Shown here one piece after another: positions 1-10,300 of a DNA stretch of 64,000 nt. Location of the stretch: the NCBI GenBank assembly GCA_045653425.1, contig JAZOLU010000008.1, positions 18,968 to 82,967 of the forward strand, written 5' to 3'. Under the pieces are notes generated by a model. The model was not told where the DNA came from. It saw only the letters and a list, made by a program, of their open reading frames with translations, and did not search any database. The first letter of the stretch is position 1; each line of letters opens with the position of its first letter. The position numbers and the translations under genes were made by a program. The DNA comes from RGIG3009 sp045653425. GTDB taxonomy: Bacteria > Bacillota > Clostridia > Oscillospirales > Acutalibacteraceae.

Positions 1-359
1 CACACTCGCCGGTGGGGGTGGATATACAACAACTGCGAAACGAGGATACCCGTGCGCTTGCCGCACGCTATTTTACCACCGCAGAGCGGGTGTGGATGGA
101 ATTGTTGCCCACGGCAGAGCAGCAAACGGCGTTTTTTCGCTTGTGGGCCGCCAAAGAAAGTGTTTTAAAGGCGCAGGGTGAGGGGTTGCGGAGGCTATGT
201 TCTGTGCCGATAACCGGCGGGGATGTTTTGTGCCCACCCGCGCCGTGGCGGTTGCGGGAGTACCCTATGGACGGTTATGTATTGACAGTATGCGGTACAG
301 AGCCGTTTGCCGAAACGGTATCGGTTATTTCTTCCGCCGATAGCGTTCTTCTTCGCTGA
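1..359 (+). CDS. 4'-phosphopantetheinyl transferase, 3' part only
   Basis: The frame is open from the left edge, so the true start lies outside the window. The visible part begins HSPVGVDIQ, the Mg-binding GVD(I/V)E-type motif of Sfp-like transferases, and continues with the WAAKESVLKAQGEG segment matching the WxxKEx2xKxxGxG signature. The family moves the phosphopantetheine arm from CoA to a serine of acyl- or peptidyl-carrier proteins. Family assignment is firm. Whether it serves fatty-acid synthesis or a secondary pathway cannot be said, because the upstream genes are missing. Its last 35 bases overlap the 3' end of the convergent queH gene. Confidence 0.85.
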   Translation, partial: HSPVGVDIQQLRNEDTRALAARYFTTAERVWMELLPTAEQQTAFFRLWAAKESVLKAQGEGLRRLCSVPITGGDVLCPPAPWRLREYPMDGYVLTVCGTEPFAETVSVISSADSVLLR

Positions 360-858
360 ACACGCAACCGCAGTATTTTTGCATATACAAATTACTGTTC
401 CGTGCAGCTTGTTGCCCTTCACGGAAATAGGGACGAAAATCACGATAAAGAAATGTAACGCCGTGACGCGTGGCGGCTTCTTCGGCAACGCGCACCAACA
501 GTTCGTGGTTTTGGTACGGGCTAATGAGTAAGGTGGTGCTGAACGAGTCAAATCCTTCCTCTGCGGCGCGGCGCGCCGTTTCTTCCATACGCAAACGGTA
601 ACAGGTTTCGCAGCGGTCTTCCAGCGCGGGGTACACGGCACGCACAAACGAGCGCAGGCCGTAGTCGTCATTGACAATAAGACGCAGGTTAATGGATTGC
701 GCGTATTCCTGTAACGTGGTTTTTCGGCTACGGTATTCGGTGTAGGGGTGAATGTTGGGGTTGTACCAGTACCCTGTCGGTTCAATCCCTTCCGCACGCA
801 ACGTTTCAATGCAACGAATGGAGCAGGGGGCACAGCAAATGTGCAATAAACACGCCAT
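325..858 (-). CDS. queH: epoxyqueuosine reductase QueH
   Basis: The 177-residue protein begins MACLLHICCAPCS. The adjacent cysteine pair and the later DRCETCYRLR and YCGCVF motifs are the metal/cluster cysteines of the QueH (former DUF208) family, which performs the last step of queuosine formation in tRNA in place of QueG. I chose the ATG at 858 because AGGAGG sits 8 bases upstream. A GTG at 867 would start inside that ribosome site. It converges on the phosphopantetheinyl transferase gene and the two coding ends overlap. Confidence 0.9.
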   Translation of the reverse strand: MACLLHICCAPCSIRCIETLRAEGIEPTGYWYNPNIHPYTEYRSRKTTLQEYAQSINLRLIVNDDYGLRSFVRAVYPALEDRCETCYRLRMEETARRAAEEGFDSFSTTLLISPYQNHELLVRVAEEAATRHGVTFLYRDFRPYFREGQQAARNSNLYMQKYCGCVFSEEERYRRKK

Positions 859-948
859 ACGCGCCACCTCCTGTGGTAATTTTATTCAGTATAACATAGT
901 TTTTGGGAAAATACCAGTACTTACGCACGGCAAAATTGCGTTTTGCCC

Positions 949-977
949 TTTACAGTTGAGGCGATTTATAGTAGAAT
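949..977 (+). promoter_or_regulatory. sigma-A type promoter for the pyrH block
   Basis: TTTACA at 949-954 and TAGAAT at 972-977 are separated by 17 bases, about 50 bases upstream of pyrH. It probably drives the long plus-strand operon that follows. Confidence 0.5.
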
Positions 978-1026
978 ATACCAAGGACCCAACAAACGAA
1001 GTTTATAGGGAAAAGAGTGTGGACAA

Positions 1027-1734
1027 ATGGTACCGAAGTATAAACGCGTATTACTCAAACTCAGCGGCGAGGCCATGTCCGGCGCCAAAGGATTTGGTCT
1101 GGATTTTGATACGGTAAACCGTGTGTGCCGTTCCGTTAAAGAATGTGTGGATGCCGGTGCGCAAATTGCCATTGTGGTGGGCGGCGGCAACTTTTGGCGC
1201 GGCCGCTCCAGCGGCGAAATGGACCGTACCCGTGCGGACCATATGGGTATGTTGGCTACCACCATTAACTCGTTGGCACTGGCAGATTCGCTGGAGCAAC
1301 TGGGGTGTCAGGTGCGGGTGCAAACCGCCATTGCTATGAACGAAATTGCCGAGCCGTATATCCGCAACCGTGCGGTGCGGCATTTGGAAAAAGGGCGTGT
1401 GGTCATTTTCGGGTGCGGGACGGGAAATCCGTTCTTCTCTACCGACACGGCCTCCGCGTTGCGCGCGCTGGAAATTGAGGCAGATATTATTTTTAAGGCG
1501 AGTATGGTAGACGGTGTGTACGACAGTGACCCCAAAAAGAATCCCGATGCGAAAAAGTTTGACGAATTGTCGTATATGGACGTACTGAATCGTGATTTGA
1601 AAGTGATGGATTCTACGGCCGCCAGTTTGTGTAACGATAACAACTTACCGCTGTTGGTGTTTAATTTGGAACAACCGGAAAACATTGTTCGCGCGGTAGC
1701 GGGCGAAAATATTGGCACCATTGTACATTCTTAA
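1027..1734 (+). CDS. pyrH: UMP kinase
   Basis: A 235-residue amino-acid-kinase-fold protein that phosphorylates UMP to UDP with ATP, in the cytoplasm. KRVLLKLSGEA at the N-terminus is the phosphate-binding loop, VVGGGNFWRGR the glycine-rich nucleotide loop, and FSTDTASALRALE the C-terminal nucleotide site. The length is typical for bacterial PyrH. It is first in the classic pyrH-frr-uppS-cdsA-dxr-rseP-ispG-polC order of Firmicutes, with frr starting 19 bases after its stop. The ribosome site upstream of this ATG is weak (AAGAG). Confidence 0.96.
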   Translation: MVPKYKRVLLKLSGEAMSGAKGFGLDFDTVNRVCRSVKECVDAGAQIAIVVGGGNFWRGRSSGEMDRTRADHMGMLATTINSLALADSLEQLGCQVRVQTAIAMNEIAEPYIRNRAVRHLEKGRVVIFGCGTGNPFFSTDTASALRALEIEADIIFKASMVDGVYDSDPKKNPDAKKFDELSYMDVLNRDLKVMDSTAASLCNDNNLPLLVFNLEQPENIVRAVAGENIGTIVHS

Positions 1735-1753
1735 ATTTAGGGGGAACGCAACT

Positions 1754-2308
1754 ATGCAACAGATTTTTCAGACTGCTCAGGAAAAAATGGATAAAAGTAT
1801 TAACGCGTTGATGAACGAGTACGCCACCATTCGTGCCGGACGGGCGACCCCCGCTGTGCTGGATAAAATTATGGTGGATTATTACGGCAGCCCCACCCCC
1901 GTTCAGCAAATGGCGGCGGTATCGGTGCCGGAACCGCGTACGCTGTTGGTGACGCCGTGGGACAAGAATACCCTGCGCGATATTGAAAAGGCAATTTTAA
2001 CGTCCGATTTGGGGCTTAACCCGCAAAACGACGGGAACGCCTTGCGGCTGACGTTTCCGCCGCTCACGGAGGAACGCCGTCGTGAACTGGTTAAGGGTGT
2101 GTACAAGTACGCGGAGGAAGCCAAGGTAGCGGTGCGTTCCATTCGTCGCGATGCGTTGGAAAAATTAAAGGATATGAAAAAGAAGTCCGAAATTACCGAG
2201 GACGATTTGAAAAACGGCGAAAAGAAAATTCAGGATTTGACCGATAAAGCGTGCAAAGAGATTGACGGCATCTCCGCCAAAAAAGATAAGGAGATTATGG
2301 AAATTTAA
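1754..2308 (+). CDS. frr: ribosome recycling factor
   Basis: 184 residues, usual family length. RRF releases ribosomes from mRNA after termination, together with EF-G. Recognisable segments are the N-terminal helix MQQIFQTAQEKMDKS, the MNEYATIRAGRATPAVLD motif and the C-terminal helical arm ending with DKACKEIDGISAKKDKEI. The ATG at 1754 follows a GGGGGA ribosome site. An in-frame upstream ATG at 1712 lies inside pyrH and has no support. Confidence 0.96.
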   Translation: MQQIFQTAQEKMDKSINALMNEYATIRAGRATPAVLDKIMVDYYGSPTPVQQMAAVSVPEPRTLLVTPWDKNTLRDIEKAILTSDLGLNPQNDGNALRLTFPPLTEERRRELVKGVYKYAEEAKVAVRSIRRDALEKLKDMKKKSEITEDDLKNGEKKIQDLTDKACKEIDGISAKKDKEIMEI

Positions 2309-2333
2309 TCGGTGTATCTTTTGTTCAACCAAT

Positions 2334-2366
2334 ATGACCGGCCGAGGGGGAACTTTCGCCGGTCAT
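2334..2366 (+). other. hairpin between frr and uppS
   Basis: A 9-base inverted repeat (ATGACCGGC / GCCGGTCAT) with a 15-base loop lies just before the uppS ribosome site. There is no T-run, so it is not a clear terminator. It could tune expression of the lipid genes relative to frr, or protect the mRNA. Confidence 0.35.
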
Positions 2367-2382
2367 GTTCATAGGAGGAAGT

Positions 2383-3123
2383 ATGGGGTTGTTTTGTAAA
2401 CGGCAACCGTCAAAATCGGAAATAACGGTTGTGCCGGCACATTTAGGCATTATTATGGACGGCAACGGTCGCTGGGCAAAAAAGCGCGGATTACCGCGCC
2501 AAGCGGGTCACGTTACCGGTGCCAAAGTGTTTCGCACCATTGCCAAGCACTGCGAAAAGCGGGGCATTGGCACGGTGACGTTTTATACCTTTTCCACAGA
2601 GAACTGGAAGCGTCCCGCCGAAGAAGTGGATGCGATTATGAATTTGCTGCGCGAGTATTTAAAAGAGTCGCTTGCCGATTTTGCCAAAGAAAATATTTGC
2701 ACGCGCTTTATTGGTGACCGCACGGCTCTGGCACCGGATATTCAGGCATTAATGGCAGAGGCGGAGGAAAGCACCGCCCACAAAACCGGTATGGTGCTGA
2801 ACATCGCCATAAACTACGGTGGCCGTGCCGAATTGACGGCTGCCGCCCGCCGCATTGCCGAAGAGGTGCAGGCGGGAACGTTAAAACCCGAGGACGTGGA
2901 CGAGGTATGCCTGGCCAATCGGTTGTACACCGCCGGTCAGCCGGAGGTGGATATGATTCTGCGGCCGAGCGGCGAATACCGGTTGTCGAATTTCCTGATT
3001 TGGCAGTGTGCTTATGCCGAATATGTATTTGACGACATTTTGTGGCCGGATTTCACCACAAAGGATTTAGACCGCGCGCTGGCAGCATACGCCGGCCGGC
3101 ATCGCCGTTTCGGTGGGGTCTGA
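2383..3123 (+). CDS. uppS: isoprenyl (undecaprenyl) diphosphate synthase
   Basis: 246-residue cis-prenyltransferase. HLGIIMDGNGRWAKKRG contains the catalytic Asp and the P-loop-like region. FYTFSTENWKRP and the C-terminal DMILRPSGEYRLSNFLIWQ match the substrate-binding signature (canonical RxSGExRxSNF). It condenses isopentenyl-PP onto farnesyl-PP to make the carrier lipid for peptidoglycan and wall polymers. AGGAGG at 2372-2377 selects the ATG at 2383. It sits between frr and cdsA as in most Firmicutes. Confidence 0.95.
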   Translation: MGLFCKRQPSKSEITVVPAHLGIIMDGNGRWAKKRGLPRQAGHVTGAKVFRTIAKHCEKRGIGTVTFYTFSTENWKRPAEEVDAIMNLLREYLKESLADFAKENICTRFIGDRTALAPDIQALMAEAEESTAHKTGMVLNIAINYGGRAELTAAARRIAEEVQAGTLKPEDVDEVCLANRLYTAGQPEVDMILRPSGEYRLSNFLIWQCAYAEYVFDDILWPDFTTKDLDRALAAYAGRHRRFGGV

Positions 3124-3139
3124 AAGGAAGTGTAAGCGT

Positions 3140-3967
3140 ATGAAAACGCGCATTATTACCGCGGCAGTAGCAGGCAGTTTCATATTAACGGCAATCTTTT
3201 TGCCGTGGACTATGGTGCTCACCACAATAACGTCCATTATTGCTGCTATTGCGGTATATGAACTTTTTTCCATTACGGGTATGTTGCGTCATCGCGGGTT
3301 GGAAAGTGTGGCTATGGTGTTTGCTATGGCTGCGCCCCTGTTTAGCTATATGTCCGGCGCAGCGGTGGGCATCACCTGCGCGGCGTATGCGTTGCTGGTG
3401 GCTGCCCTGCTTATGATGTATCGTGAAGAAGTGTCGGTCAAACGCATGGCCGCCATATTTGCACTTTCACTGTTTGTTACGTTGTCGTTGTCGTGCTTAT
3501 CGTATTTGCGGAATGTACCCTCTCCCCGCAACGGCGACGGCGTGTTTTACGTATTGCTCACGTTGGTAATGGCGTGGCTAAACGATTCCGGCGCGTATTT
3601 TGTGGGTGTGTTTTTGGGAAAACATAAGTTATGCCCGCGCATCTCTCCCAAAAAGACTGTAGAAGGTCTGGTGGGCGGCATTGCGTGTTCGCTGGTGTTC
3701 AGCGTGTTTACTGCGTGGTGTTACCAACTGGTGTTGGGGGATACGGCGCGGGTCTCCTACGGCGGCGTGTTGGTGTTGGCGCTGATTTGCGCGCCGCTGG
3801 CCGTGGTGGGAGATTTGACCGCTTCGGTTCTTAAACGGGTGTGCAAGGTAAAAGATTTTGGTAATCTTTTTCCGGGCCACGGTGGTATGATGGACCGATT
3901 TGACAGTTTGTTGTTTGTGTTTCCCGTGTCGTATTTTGCGGCGCGCGTTTGTTCGCTGATTGTGTAA
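3140..3967 (+). CDS. cdsA: phosphatidate cytidylyltransferase
   Basis: 275-residue multi-pass membrane protein making CDP-diacylglycerol, the precursor of acidic phospholipids. The family signature is complete near the C-terminus: SVLKRVCKVKDFGNLFPGHGG followed by MMDRFDS. SPKKTVEGLVGG is the second conserved cytoplasmic segment. Several hydrophobic helices precede it. AAGGAAG stands 9 bases before the ATG at 3140. It lies 16 bases after uppS and 16 before dxr. Confidence 0.95.
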   Translation: MKTRIITAAVAGSFILTAIFLPWTMVLTTITSIIAAIAVYELFSITGMLRHRGLESVAMVFAMAAPLFSYMSGAAVGITCAAYALLVAALLMMYREEVSVKRMAAIFALSLFVTLSLSCLSYLRNVPSPRNGDGVFYVLLTLVMAWLNDSGAYFVGVFLGKHKLCPRISPKKTVEGLVGGIACSLVFSVFTAWCYQLVLGDTARVSYGGVLVLALICAPLAVVGDLTASVLKRVCKVKDFGNLFPGHGGMMDRFDSLLFVFPVSYFAARVCSLIV

Positions 3968-3983
3968 AAGGGGAGAAACCGTT

Positions 3984-5159
3984 ATGGCAAAACGAGTGGT
4001 TCTGTTGGGGTCTACCGGTTCCATCGGCACACAAGCACTGGATGTGGCACGGCAACAAGGCTTTGTTGTAACCGCCCTTGCCGCGCACAGCAACGTGACT
4101 GAGTTGGAAAAGCAGATTCGTGAATTTCGTCCCCAAGCAGCCGCCTTGTTTGACGAGGCGGCCGCCCGCGATTTGCGGGCGCGTGTGCGGGATTTGGATG
4201 TGGAAATTCTTGCCGGTATGGAGGGGTTGTGTGCCCTTGCCGTGCGGGAAGATGCCGACGTGGTGTTAAATGCCGTGGTTGGTATGGTGGGGTTGCAACC
4301 CACGTTAACGGCACTTAATGCGGGCCACGATGTGGCACTTGCCAACAAGGAAACACTGGTGGCGGGCGGCGAATTGGTGATGCGCACCGCTCGTAAAAAT
4401 GGGGTGCGTTTGTTGCCGGTGGATAGTGAACATTCCGCCATTTTTCAGTGCTTGCAGGCCACTGCACAGAGTGCTTGGGCACCACCGCAAAGCAGTGCAA
4501 GTATGGGGGTGCAGCGGATAATTTTAACCGCTTCCGGCGGTCCGTTTTTCGGAAAAACCCGTGAACAACTGAATGCGGTAACGCCGAAAGAGGCGTTGCA
4601 GCATCCTAATTGGAGCATGGGGCCGAAAATTACCGTGGATTCTGCCACTATGATGAATAAAGGGTTGGAACTGATTGAGGCAAAATGGTTATTTGACTTG
4701 CCTGAGGAGAATATAAATATTGTAGTACACCGCGAAAGCGTAATTCATTCGCTGGTGGAATTTGCGGATAACTCGGTGTTGGCGCAGTTGGGCGTGCCGG
4801 ATATGCGTATTCCCATTCAATATGCCTTAACGTGGCCGGAACGCGCGCCGTCATCGGTGCCGCGGTTGGATTTGGCGGCGTTTGCCAAACTCACGTTTTT
4901 TGAACCGGATGACGAGGCGTTCCCCGGAGTTTTGTTGTGCCGCCGAGCCTTGCGGCAGGGTGGGGCATACCCGGCGGCGGTCAATGCCGCAAACGAGGAA
5001 GCCAACGCCGGATTCCGCGCCGGCAAAATTGGGTTTGCGGATATTGGCACGGCGGTAACCGCGGTGCTGGATGAACGCTTGCCGGCCGTGAACAGTATTG
5101 AGGATATTTTGGCGGTGGATGAGTATTGCCGCCGTCGCGTGCGGGAACAGATGAGGTGA
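3984..5159 (+). CDS. dxr: 1-deoxy-D-xylulose 5-phosphate reductoisomerase
   Basis: 391 residues, the second step of the MEP (non-mevalonate) isoprenoid pathway, NADPH and divalent-metal dependent. The Rossmann motif is VLLGSTGSIGTQ. LANKETLVAGG and PVDSEHSAIFQ carry the metal/substrate residues. The NWSMGPKITVDSATMMNKGLE segment is highly conserved. Start chosen after GGGGAG. It feeds the same isoprenoid supply used by uppS, and a second MEP gene (ispG) follows two genes later. The gene symbol ispC is equivalent. Confidence 0.96.
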   Translation: MAKRVVLLGSTGSIGTQALDVARQQGFVVTALAAHSNVTELEKQIREFRPQAAALFDEAAARDLRARVRDLDVEILAGMEGLCALAVREDADVVLNAVVGMVGLQPTLTALNAGHDVALANKETLVAGGELVMRTARKNGVRLLPVDSEHSAIFQCLQATAQSAWAPPQSSASMGVQRIILTASGGPFFGKTREQLNAVTPKEALQHPNWSMGPKITVDSATMMNKGLELIEAKWLFDLPEENINIVVHRESVIHSLVEFADNSVLAQLGVPDMRIPIQYALTWPERAPSSVPRLDLAAFAKLTFFEPDDEAFPGVLLCRRALRQGGAYPAAVNAANEEANAGFRAGKIGFADIGTAVTAVLDERLPAVNSIEDILAVDEYCRRRVREQMR

Positions 5160-5178
5160 TGGTATCTTAACGGTTTTA

Positions 5179-6312
5179 ATGCATATCGGCCGGTTGTTGG
5201 CGGCGTTGTTTGTGTTCGGCATTATTGTGACAATACACGAATGGGGACATTTTTTGGCCGCCAAAGCCATGGGCGTGCAAGTGAATGAATTTTCTATTGG
5301 CATGGGACCGAAATTACTCGGTTTTGGTAAAGGAGAAACCAAATACAGTTTGCGTCTGTTTCCGGTTGGCGGATTTTGCGCTATGGAAGGGGAGGATGCC
5401 GCCGGCGGCGGAGAACTTTCTCTGGAACAACGCGAGGTAGCCGCCCAAAACCCGCGCTCGTTTTTGCGCAAACCCGTGTGGCGACGCGTGGTGATTACCG
5501 TGGCGGGCGTAGTGATGAATCTGGTTTTGGGATTTGTACTGCTCATGGTATACCACGGGGTGTGTACGCCGCCGTCCGCCGATGGGAATACCTATTATGC
5601 GGGCACACAAATTGCTCAACTGGCAGAGGATACGCCCAGTTGCCAAAGCGGTTTACGTGTGGGCGACACTTTGCTGAAAATTGACGGAAAACGTGTGTTT
5701 TCCTCGTACGATATTCAAGCGTTGTTGCAAGGCAGTGACGACGGCGTTTTGGAAATGCAGGTACGCCGCACGGTGGATGGTGAGGCATGCACGGTGACAC
5801 TTCCGGCGGTAAAGTTTGACCGCACCTATTCCGAGGAAACCGGGCGGTACACCTTGCGGTACGATTTTTATGTAAATCCCATCCCGCAAACCGTGGGGTC
5901 TACCTTGGCAGAGGCGGCACGCACCGAATGCAGCGTGGCAGTAATGGTGTGGCGCACGTTGTCCGGTATGGTCACGGGTCAATACGGGCTTAACGAGTTG
6001 TCCGGTCCTGTCGGCACGGTGGATGCTATTGGTGACGTGGTGGAAAACGCGGTACAGCAAACCGATTGGCGGGCCGGCGTGGGCAGTATTTTGATGTTAA
6101 TTGCGCTGCTCACTGTAAACGTGGGTGTGTTTAATTTACTCCCCGTGCCCGCGCTGGACGGGGGAAGACTGCTGTTTTTGGCATGGGAGGGCATTACCCG
6201 CAAACCCGTGCCGCCCAAGTATGAAGGTTGGGTACACGCCGCAGGACTCGTATTGTTGTTGTTGCTTATTGCGGTTGTGACGTTTAACGATATTGTGAAG
6301 TTGTTTGCCTAA
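5179..6312 (+). CDS. rseP: RIP site-2 metalloprotease (RseP/RasP family)
   Basis: 377-residue intramembrane zinc protease. HEWGHF at about residue 20 is the HExxH active site in the first membrane helix. A PDZ-like region is centred on residues 130-200, and the NLLPVPALDGGR motif supplies the third metal ligand. It cleaves membrane-bound anti-sigma factors and leftover signal peptides. The ATG at 5179 gives the usual distance to HExxH but has no ribosome site close by. The clear site GAGGTGAT (5153-5160) is better placed for an ATC codon at 5164 that would add MLTVL. The start is therefore uncertain. Confidence 0.93.
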   Translation: MHIGRLLAALFVFGIIVTIHEWGHFLAAKAMGVQVNEFSIGMGPKLLGFGKGETKYSLRLFPVGGFCAMEGEDAAGGGELSLEQREVAAQNPRSFLRKPVWRRVVITVAGVVMNLVLGFVLLMVYHGVCTPPSADGNTYYAGTQIAQLAEDTPSCQSGLRVGDTLLKIDGKRVFSSYDIQALLQGSDDGVLEMQVRRTVDGEACTVTLPAVKFDRTYSEETGRYTLRYDFYVNPIPQTVGSTLAEAARTECSVAVMVWRTLSGMVTGQYGLNELSGPVGTVDAIGDVVENAVQQTDWRAGVGSILMLIALLTVNVGVFNLLPVPALDGGRLLFLAWEGITRKPVPPKYEGWVHAAGLVLLLLLIAVVTFNDIVKLFA

Positions 6313-6324
6313 GAGGTGTAGTAT

Positions 6325-7374
6325 ATGCAACGTCGAGTATGCAAAACCGTGAATGTTGGTGGTGTGGCTATTGGCGGCACCGCGCCCATTGCGGTGCAAT
6401 CTATGGGGAATGTACCGTCTCACGACGTGGAAGGCACGGTGCAGCAGGCACGTGCTCTGAAACAGGCGGGGTGCGATATTTTGCGCATTGCCGTGCCGGA
6501 TGCGGCGGCAGTACGGCTGATTGACGCGGTGAAATCGCAAGTGGATATTCCGCTGGTGGCAGATATTCATTTTGACTACCGCTTGGCGTTGGACAGTGTG
6601 GCGGCGGGTGTGGATAAAATCCGCATTAACCCCGGCAATATCGGTGAGGAATCCCGCGTAAAAGCGGTGGCGCAGGCGTGCCGTGCGGCGGGGATTCCCA
6701 TTCGTATTGGGGTAAATTCCGGCTCGCTGGAAAAGGAGATTTTGCAGAAATACGGGCATCCGTGCGCTGAGGCCATGCGGGACAGTGCCTTGTACCACGC
6801 CTCGTTGCTTGAAAAATACGATTTTGATGACATTGTGCTGTCTATAAAATCTTCCCGCGTGGAAACGATGGTACACGCGTATGAACTCACGGCACAGGCG
6901 TGTGCATACCCGCTGCACTTGGGCGTGACGGAGGCGGGCACGGCGCAGATGGGCGAAGTGAAATCCGCCATCGGCATTGGGTCGCTGTTGTTGCGCGGTA
7001 TTGGAGATACCATTCGCGTTTCGCTCACCGCTGACCCGATAAGCGAGGTTGAGGCGGGACGGCGCATTTTATCGGCATTGGATTTGTTGGAAGGTGAGCC
7101 AACGCTCATTTCCTGCCCCACCTGTGGGCGCACACGCGTGGATTTAATTGGTATGGCAGCTCAGGTGAATGAGCAATTAAAAGCGGTACACAAACCGGTG
7201 CGTGTGGCGGTAATGGGGTGCGTGGTAAACGGTCCCGGCGAAGCGCGTGAAGCGGATATCGGCATTGCCGGCGGCGATGGTAAAGTCGCCTTGTTTAAAA
7301 AAGGAAAAGTAATTCGTACCGTGCCGGAAGCGGTGGCGGTCGAGGAATTGATGAAGGAATTGGAGTCTTTATGA
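6325..7374 (+). CDS. ispG: (E)-4-hydroxy-3-methylbut-2-enyl-diphosphate synthase
   Basis: 349 residues, the 4Fe-4S enzyme converting MEcPP to HMBPP in the MEP pathway. The barrel starts with VQSMGNVPSHDV. Cluster ligands are visible in SCPTCGRTRVDL and in VMGCVVNGPGEA, which also carries the catalytic Glu region. Length matches the short bacterial form without the plant insert. AGAGGTG precedes the ATG. The stop overlaps the polC start by four bases (ATGA), implying translational coupling. Confidence 0.96.
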   Translation: MQRRVCKTVNVGGVAIGGTAPIAVQSMGNVPSHDVEGTVQQARALKQAGCDILRIAVPDAAAVRLIDAVKSQVDIPLVADIHFDYRLALDSVAAGVDKIRINPGNIGEESRVKAVAQACRAAGIPIRIGVNSGSLEKEILQKYGHPCAEAMRDSALYHASLLEKYDFDDIVLSIKSSRVETMVHAYELTAQACAYPLHLGVTEAGTAQMGEVKSAIGIGSLLLRGIGDTIRVSLTADPISEVEAGRRILSALDLLEGEPTLISCPTCGRTRVDLIGMAAQVNEQLKAVHKPVRVAVMGCVVNGPGEAREADIGIAGGDGKVALFKKGKVIRTVPEAVAVEELMKELESL

Positions 7375-10300
7375 ACTGTCAGGATGTAACCGCACTGTTT
7401 TCACCGTACATAGCCGATGCGGCGGTGCTCGCACCCTTTGCCTCTGCCACGGTTTGTGAAATTCAGGTAAACCGTGCGGAGCTTTTGTTGCGCGCCCGTT
7501 TGCAGTTGGAACGGTTTGTGCCGATTGAGGCAATTGAACAGTTGGAACAAGCGGTAGCATCGGGACTGGCGTTGCGTGCGGTAGAATTGCTGCCGAAATA
7601 TCCGGCGGATACACTGAATGAGTCGTGTTTCCCCACGTTGGTGGCGTTGCTTCGGCGGCGTTGTGTGGCGGTAAACGGCACGTTTAACGATGCGGAATTC
7701 ACGCGTAATAACGAGGGCTTTACCGTGACGTTACACCACGGTGGATTGAATATGTTGCGTGCTACGCACACTGACACGATGTTTGAAAAACTGATTACCG
7801 AATTATTTGGTGTTCGGGTGACGCTTACGTTTTGCGGTGCCGACGGCGTGGATGCTATGGACGAGCAGTATCGCCAAGCGATGCAACAGGCAGAGCGGGA
7901 ATCCCGCGAGGCGGTACAGCGTGCGGTGCAGGCGGCTGTTTCTAAACCGGAAAAAAGCGGCGCGGCAGAACCGATACGCCCCACTAAACCGACGGACCCC
8001 ACCGTCCCCCCGGCGGATGGATTACCGATTTACCGCGAGACCGCCAATTCGTTGTTCGGTCCGATTCCGCGTGAAATGCCCACCCCGCTGGTAAACTTAA
8101 GAGAGGGAACTACCGTTACGGTGTGGGGCGAAGTGTTTGGGTACGAAACCCGCGCATTCCGCGACGGTACGCGTATTCGCCACACCTTTTATATTACCGA
8201 CCAAACCAACTCCATTGCGGTAATTTTGTGGACAGATACCAAGCGCGACAAAGCCAAATTGGAGGCGCTGGAATCGCTGAAAAACGGTGTGTGCGTTATA
8301 GCAAACGGCTTATACGAATTTGACGAGTTTGCCAAGGAAAACGTGTTGTCGCCCAAATCGCTGGCACTGGTAAATCGCTTTCAAAAGCAGGATACCGCCG
8401 AGGTAAAACGTGTAGAGTTGCACCTGCACACCAAAATGTCCGCTATGGACGCGGTGTCCGATGCGGCGGCACTGGTGTTGCGCGCCGCCGATTGGGGACA
8501 TCCGGCGGTAGCCATTACCGACCACGGTGTGGTGCAAGCATTCCCCGAGGCAATGAACGCCGCGGAAAAAGCGCGCAAAGCGGGGAAACCCATTAAAATT
8601 TTGTACGGCGTAGAGGCGTATTACGAAAACGATACCGCCGCCATTGTGGTGGGGGATACGGCCGCGCTGCTTACCGATGAGTGTATTGTATTTGACCTGG
8701 AAACCACGGGACTTAACGCCGGCAACGACCGCATTACCGAAATTGGTGCGGTGCGGTTGCGTGGCGGCGAGGTGGTAGAGGAGTTTAACACGTTTGTTAA
8801 CCCGGAAAAACCCATTCCCGCCAAAATTACGGAGTTAACCGGCATTACGGATGATATGGTGCAGGATGCCCCGCGCGAAGCGGAGGCGTTAGCGGCATTT
8901 TTTGAGTTTTGCGGGGACAACCCCGTGTTGGTGGCGCACAATGCCCGCTTTGATACCGGTTTTGTGCGCGCGGCGGCGGGGCGCGTGGGAAAAACGTATG
9001 CGTTCTCCTCGGTGGATACGGTGCCGATTTGTCGGGTGTTGTATCCCAAATTGAAAAATCACAAACTGGACACGGTGGCCAAGCATTTGCAACTGGCGGC
9101 GTTTAACCACCACCGCGCGTGTGACGATGCGCGCGTATTGGCGCAGATTTTTGCTAAAATTACCGAGGAATTAAAACAATCGTACGGATTAAAAACAGTG
9201 GCGGATATCAACACGCTTGCCGGCGGCGAAAGCCAACGCAAGGCGCGCCCGTACCACCAAATTTTGTTGGCAAAAAACACGGTTGGCTTAAAGAATTTGT
9301 ACAAGTTAATTTCGTACAGTCACTTAAAGAATTTTTACAAGCGTCCGCGCGTGACCCGCAGTAAATTAACCGAACTGCGGGAAGGGTTAATTGTGGGCAG
9401 TGCGTGTGAACAGGGCGAGTTATTTGCCGCCATTGTGGAGGGCAAGCCCTGGGATGAACTGTGTGCCATTGCGCGGTTTTACGACTTTTTGGAAGTGCAA
9501 CCGTTGGGTAACAACCGCTTTATGTTGCGTAACGGCACAGCCCGTGATGAAGAACAACTGCGCGAGTTTAACCGCACGGTGATTCGCCTGGGTGAAGAAT
9601 TGAATATTCCGGTGTGCGCCACGGGTGACGTTCATTTTATGAATGCCGAGGACGAGGTGTACCGCCGCATTTTGCAGGCGGGACAAGGTTACGGCGATGC
9701 GGATATGCAACCGCCGCTGTATTTCCGCACCACCGAAGAAATGCTGGCGGAATTTGATTATCTGCCGTCGGAAAAGGCGTATGAAATTGTGGTGGAAAAC
9801 CCGCGCCACATTGCGGAAATGATTGAGGAGATTCGCCCCATTCCGGAAGGCAACTACCCGCCGCACATTGACGGTTCGGAGGAGCAGTTGACCGAGATTA
9901 CTTGGAACCGCGCCAAGGAAATTTACGGCGACCCTGTTCCGGATATTGTGGCGGCACGGTTGGAAAAGGAGCTTAACTCCATTATTAAAAACGGCTTTGC
10001 CGTGTTGTATATGATTGCGCAAAAACTGGTAAAGAACTCGGTGGAAAACGGCTATTTAGTCGGTTCGCGTGGTTCGGTTGGTTCCTCCTTTGTGGCACAT
10101 ATGGCGGGCATTTCGGAAGTGAACCCTCTGGAACCGCATTACGTGTGTTCCGGGTGCAAATATTCGGAATTTATTACCGACGGCTCTTACGGTTCCGGTT
10201 TTGATTTACCGGAAAGGAAGTGTCCGGTGTGCGGTATGCCCATGGCGCGAGACGGGCAGGAAATTCCGTTTGAGACCTTTTTGGGTTTTGACGGTGATAA

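Noticed and set aside
195..833. Long minus-strand frame over the PPTase/queH region
   Set aside because: It is a shadow of queH in another frame, with no ribosome site and an arginine/threonine-rich translation typical of antisense reading in GC-rich DNA.
5159..5170. Mini-ORF MVS before rseP as a leader peptide
   Set aside because: Its ATG abuts the ribosome site with no usable spacing, so initiation there is unlikely.
6136..6918. 260-codon minus-strand frame across rseP-ispG
   Set aside because: It lies entirely opposite two well-identified genes, is His/Arg-rich, and lacks a ribosome site and domain features.
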